Source of the DNA: JADJOM01 sp963817435
Lineage (GTDB): Bacteria; Gemmatimonadota; Gemmatimonadetes; Gemmatimonadales; GWC2-71-9
Direction of reading: 5' to 3'
Assembly (NCBI GenBank): GCA_963817435.1
Contig: CAWFNY010000003.1
Location: 310,001-374,000 of the forward strand
Length of the DNA: 64,000 nucleotides
The notes under the pieces are model-generated. The model had not been told where the DNA came from. It worked only from the letters and a program-made list of their open reading frames with translations, and searched no databases. Each line of letters starts with the position of its first letter. The first letter of the stretch is position 1. Position numbers and translations under genes: made by a program. Of the stretch, positions 60,969 through 64,000 are shown in pieces.

Positions 60969-62012
60969 TCAACTACTAAGACCCTGAGGGTTTTCCGGAT
61001 GTTCCCGCCCAGGGGTAGCCAGGGCGGTGCGGCAAATTCGGTCACACAGCTCCGCAAACTCGATGCCGACAGCCCTCGCGGACTGGGGCAGCAGGCTCGT
61101 CGCGGTCATACCGGGGAGAGTATTCACCTCTAAACAGAGGAGTTGCCCGTCCGGTGTCAAGCGAAAATCGACTCGCGAGTATCCGCCCAGCTTCAGTGTC
61201 CGGTGGGCGAGGACCCCGAGCCGCTGACATTCCGAGGTCACGGCTGGAGGCAGGTCGGCGGGAAAGATCTCCTCCGACATCCCAGGTGTGTACTTGCACT
61301 CGTAGTCGAAGATCTCGTGCTTCGGAATGATCTCGCCCACGGCGAGGGCCCGTCCGTCGAGTACCCCCACCGTCAGTTCACGGCCGGGAATGAACGCCTC
61401 CGCCATCACTTCATCATCGAATTCCCTGGCGTACCAGATGGCTCGCTCGAAATCCTCCGGCCGCTTCACCACGGTGAGCCCCACCGTCGATCCCTGCTTC
61501 GAGGGCTTCACGACGATCGGCCAGCCGAGCGCCTTGCCCGCCTCGCCGCTGCTGACCGGAGCCATGCACCAGCGCGCGGTTGGCACGCCGGCATCCCGAA
61601 AGAGGCGCTTGGAGACGTCCTTGTCCATCGCCATAGCGCTGCCGATCGGGCCACTCCCGGTATAGGGGACGCCGATGGTATCGAGGATCGTCTGAATCGT
61701 GCCGTCCTCGCCGCGGCCCCCGTGCAGCACCAGGAAGATCACCTCCGCCTCACGCACCTCCGGGAGCGCGCCGAGGGCCGTGAGCAGAAAGGTGCGCTCA
61801 CGGGCCTGCAACTCCGCGACGGACGGCCAGGTTGCGCCGACCCGCCCCAGAAGATGATCGGATTCGCGTGATTCGGGGACGAAGCCCGTGACCGTGTCCA
61901 CCACCACGACGCCATGGCCGGAGGACCGGAGAGCCGGGACTACCTGTCTGGCCGAAGCGAGAGCGACGTCGCGCTCGGCAGAGGCTCCACCGGTGAGGAC
62001 GGTGACGCGGAT
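60969..62012 (-). CDS. ddl: D-alanine-D-alanine ligase; start codon reads ATC
   Basis: The ligase that makes the D-Ala-D-Ala dipeptide of peptidoglycan. Visible motifs are LTGGASAERDVALAS at the N-terminus, VIFLVLHGGRGEDGTIQ, the ATP-grasp lysine segment WPIVVKPSKQGSTVGL and EVNTLPGMTATSL. The family N-terminus M-R-V-T-V-L-T-G-G would start exactly at 62012, where the codon is ATC, six bases after AGGAG. The first ordinary start is a GTG at 61907, which would delete the first 35 residues and the GGASAE motif. A changed start codon, a rare ATC start or a base error are all possible. Confidence 0.88.
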   Translation of the reverse strand: MRVTVLTGGASAERDVALASARQVVPALRSSGHGVVVVDTVTGFVPESRESDHLLGRVGATWPSVAELQARERTFLLTALGALPEVREAEVIFLVLHGGRGEDGTIQTILDTIGVPYTGSGPIGSAMAMDKDVSKRLFRDAGVPTARWCMAPVSSGEAGKALGWPIVVKPSKQGSTVGLTVVKRPEDFERAIWYAREFDDEVMAEAFIPGRELTVGVLDGRALAVGEIIPKHEIFDYECKYTPGMSEEIFPADLPPAVTSECQRLGVLAHRTLKLGGYSRVDFRLTPDGQLLCLEVNTLPGMTATSLLPQSARAVGIEFAELCDRICRTALATPGREHPENPQGLSS

Positions 62013-62076
62013 GCCGGACTCCTGAGAGAGATGCCGAATCGTAGCGTGCCCCCACCCGCGCGCGCTATGGCGGTCA

Positions 62077-63243
62077 TCACCTCTGCCGGGCCTCGGCTCG
62101 GGCGGCTACCTCGCGCAGGCGCTGGCGCAGTGCCGTGGGCAGATCCGGTGACCAGCGGGCCAGCCGGCCGAAGACCGAGACCGGACTGACAATCAGCATT
62201 TCCGGCTGGAACTGGATCTCGCGGAGGACCTTGTCCCGCGGGTTCCCGCCATCGTGGTAGATGGGAAGGTTGGGCAGCGCCCGGGCATCCCGGCCGCTAT
62301 ACCAGCTCGGGACGATCATTCCCTCGTCATTGCCGCTATCGCCGACCGGCACCACGCCGGCGATCCGATCGCCGAGGCGCTCGAGCTCGGCAATGATCCA
62401 GTTGAGCGGGCTGCCCTTGTTCACGGTCGGGTGCTTGATGCCGGCGACCAGATAGCTCCGGTCGGATTCGGCGGCCCAGAACGGTGACCAGCTCCGGAAG
62501 TCCGGAAGCGCCCGGATGCCATCATGCGCCAGCTCCTCGATGGCCGTGTGCACGACCGCCGCCGTCAACTCCCGCACCGCATCCAGCCGCTCGGCCTCAT
62601 ACCGGATCTTGACCGCCGGCCCTTCGCCGGTGCCGACGGCGACGAGGTCGCCGACCGCCGCATTGCCACGGTGCCTGAGGAGATGGTCCACATCCGCGGA
62701 CCAGGCGAACTCCTCCCGGTCGATGGGCCGGAATCCGTGGTCGCGGTAGGCGCGCCACAGGTGGCGGAGCGCGAGCCGCTCGTTCCACGCCCCGCGGTGG
62801 CTCCGCTGCCAGGCGGGGTCCTGGTCCCGGCTTCTGAGCCGGGTGATCCACTGGTCGGCGGGCTCCCGATCGGCGTTCCAAAAGATCTGCTGTCCGTCAC
62901 CGGTGACGAGCACGCCGATCGGGAGCGGCGCGAAGAACCGGGCCACATGCTGCACCGAATGCAGGCTCCTGCCCGTGTTGAGCGCGACGCGCACCCGGTT
63001 CTCGGCGAATTCCTGGCCGAGGAGCCGCGTGATCGAGGCAAACTCCTCGGTCCGGATCCGGACGTTGTATTCCTCCCACTTGAGGAGCGACTGATCGATA
63101 TCGAAGACGACGAGAACCTGCTCGGCGGCGCCAGCCACGGGGGCCGGCCGCGGCCCGGCGATCGGGGCGCGCTTCGCGCCGGCCCAGACGAGGAATTCGT
63201 GGAGGGGGCGGGAGAGCGCCCGTTGGGCAGCCAGTAATGGCAT
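62077..63243 (-). CDS. HAD-family hydrolase, sucrose-phosphatase-like
   Basis: A 388-residue HAD phosphatase with a C2-type cap. The nucleophile motif is VLVVFDIDQSLL (D-x-D), the second motif is ALNTGRSL, the lysine is in AGIKHPTVNKGSP and the final acidic motif is PVGDSGNDEGM. The pattern is that of Cof/SPP-type phosphatases acting on sugar phosphates. The first ~60 residues are basic and without a domain. ATG at 63243; no good ribosome site. Confidence 0.8.
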   Translation of the reverse strand: MPLLAAQRALSRPLHEFLVWAGAKRAPIAGPRPAPVAGAAEQVLVVFDIDQSLLKWEEYNVRIRTEEFASITRLLGQEFAENRVRVALNTGRSLHSVQHVARFFAPLPIGVLVTGDGQQIFWNADREPADQWITRLRSRDQDPAWQRSHRGAWNERLALRHLWRAYRDHGFRPIDREEFAWSADVDHLLRHRGNAAVGDLVAVGTGEGPAVKIRYEAERLDAVRELTAAVVHTAIEELAHDGIRALPDFRSWSPFWAAESDRSYLVAGIKHPTVNKGSPLNWIIAELERLGDRIAGVVPVGDSGNDEGMIVPSWYSGRDARALPNLPIYHDGGNPRDKVLREIQFQPEMLIVSPVSVFGRLARWSPDLPTALRQRLREVAARAEARQR

Positions 63244-63270
63244 GCGGCGGTCCGAGGCATCATGGGACTT

Positions 63271-63344
63271 TATGCACCGGACGACGACTTGCACCAGATG
63301 GTGCAAGCAGAGTGGTCGTCGTCCTATGCACGATAGTGCATAGG
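63271..63344. repeat. Nested and tandem inverted repeats containing TGCAC
   Basis: Within 74 bases there are three inverted repeats. TTGCACCA pairs with TGGTGCAA (63289-63306). GGACGACGAC (63279-63288) pairs with GTCGTCGTCC (63315-63324). CCTATGCAC pairs with GTGCATAGG across GATA (63323-63344). The element TGCAC or its complement occurs five times, the first at 63273-63277 in TATGCACC. It lies between the HAD gene and the frameshifted cystathionine synthase gene. It may be an operator array, a terminator for the upstream gene or a mobile palindrome. Confidence 0.6.
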
Positions 63345-63425
63345 TATTCTTGGGGACGCAAGGGACTGGCTGGCAGGGCAGGAGGGCGGACGGCGGTCAG
63401 GGGTGACCGCCGCCACGGGCAGGCG

Positions 63426-64000
63426 CTATCTGGTGCCGATGAGCTGCTGCAGCACGTCGTACCGGCTCACGATCCCGATCAGCTTGCCATCCTTCTGGAT
63501 CAGGGCGGCGGGGCTCTCCCGGGTCAGGATCGGCGCGAGGCGTTCGGTCGGGGTGAGGGCGTCGACGACGGGGAAGGCGGCGTCCATCAGTTCGCGCACC
63601 GGGCGGTCCAGCAGGCTCGGCTGGGCCAGCGCGCGGGTCATGAGGGTGTTCTCCGTCAGGCTGCCGACGCACTGGCCGGCCTCGAGGACCGGGATCTGGC
63701 TGACACCCCAGGTGCTCATCAGGGTCAGGGCCTGACGGACGGCGGCGGCGGGGGCGACGCTGACCAGTGCGGGGGCGTTGGCGCCACGGCGCTGGAGCAG
63801 CTGCTCGACGGTGACCCGCGGTGGATCGAGCAGCTGATTCTCCTGCATCCACTCGTCGCTGAACACCTTCGACAGGTAGCGCTCGCCGGTGTCGCAGAGG
63901 ATCGTGACGACACAGGCGGATGGGATCATCGAGCTCCCTCGCGATCTCGAACGCCAGCGCGACATTCAGCCCGGCCGACCCGCCGAGCAGCATCCCCTCC
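63426..64000 (-). pseudogene. Cystathionine beta-synthase (C-terminal part, +1 frameshift, runs off the window)
   Basis: The C-terminal half of a fold-type II PLP enzyme with two regulatory CBS domains. From the right edge the frame reads GGSAGLNVALAFEIARELDDP, then at about 63921 a one-base shift moves to SACVVTILCDTGERYLSKVF, which is the expected continuation (SKVFSDEWM is the family motif). The CBS pair (about 63430-63800) includes STWGVSQIPVLEAGQCVG and KDGKLIGIVSRYDV. Removing one base restores the whole sequence. It is either a broken gene or a sequencing error. The N-terminal catalytic part lies beyond the window. Confidence 0.8.

Overview
The window is about 64 kb of high-GC chromosomal DNA, densely packed with genes on both strands. 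It most resembles a member of the Gemmatimonadota. This is inferred from gene content, since no 16S rRNA gene is present. The pointers are a GWxTD-domain lipoprotein, Ser/Thr kinases fused to TolB-like and TPR modules, a membrane-anchored SARP/TPR regulator, many small lipoproteins, and signs of leaderless transcription. Outer-membrane-type proteins (a patatin with a C-terminal barrel) suggest a diderm envelope. I see no tRNA, rRNA, CRISPR array, insertion sequence or prophage.

Layout. 1-1.7 kb: a NatA/NatB-like ABC exporter cut by the left edge. 1.9-8.9 kb: a ferredoxin, then a leftward SUF iron-sulfur operon (sufR-sufB-sufC-sufD-sufS-sufU-bacilliredoxin-unknown) with a recognisable promoter and operator in front of sufR. 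9-14.8 kb: deformylase, lytic transglycosylase, chalcone-isomerase-like protein, a patatin/beta-barrel protein and a 7Fe ferredoxin. 15-21 kb: a thioesterase/hydrolase fusion, a PLP enzyme, RNase D, a SufT-like protein, a serine hydrolase and a matrixin-type metalloprotease. 21.2-30.7 kb: an MMPL/RND exporter broken by two +1 shifts, a type IV pilin, polA, the GWxTD lipoprotein, a kinase coupled to pyrE, and an AraC-type regulator. 30.8-38.7 kb: a large kinase/TPR receptor, rnpB with a strong hairpin, two related exported proteins, mtgA and a hydrolase.

38.7-47.9 kb is the replication-origin neighbourhood: arginase, dnaN, a candidate oriC with DnaA-box-like sites and DnaA-trio repeats, dnaA, then rightward rpmH-rnpA-yidD-yidC-mnmE, a MOSC protein and a second ureohydrolase. 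48-60 kb is the accessory part: a CDGSH protein, a putative metalloprotease, the SARP/TPR regulator, an HD hydrolase, and a run of secreted or lipid-anchored proteins including two cupredoxins, a clostripain-like protease and a heme/copper-type membrane protein. 60-64 kb: rhomboid protease, ddl, a HAD phosphatase, a palindrome array, and a frameshifted cystathionine beta-synthase at the right edge.

Themes. Iron-sulfur biology recurs (SUF operon, sufT, three ferredoxin/CDGSH proteins). Several genes have a -10 hexamer 6-7 bases before the start codon, the same distance as from a -10 hexamer to the start of rnpB, which supports leaderless mRNAs. Several genes look damaged or rearranged: the exporter, the cystathionine synthase, the start codon of ddl, and a head-to-head pair of truncated genes near 59.75 kb. 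Sequencing error in a draft assembly is a real alternative for these.
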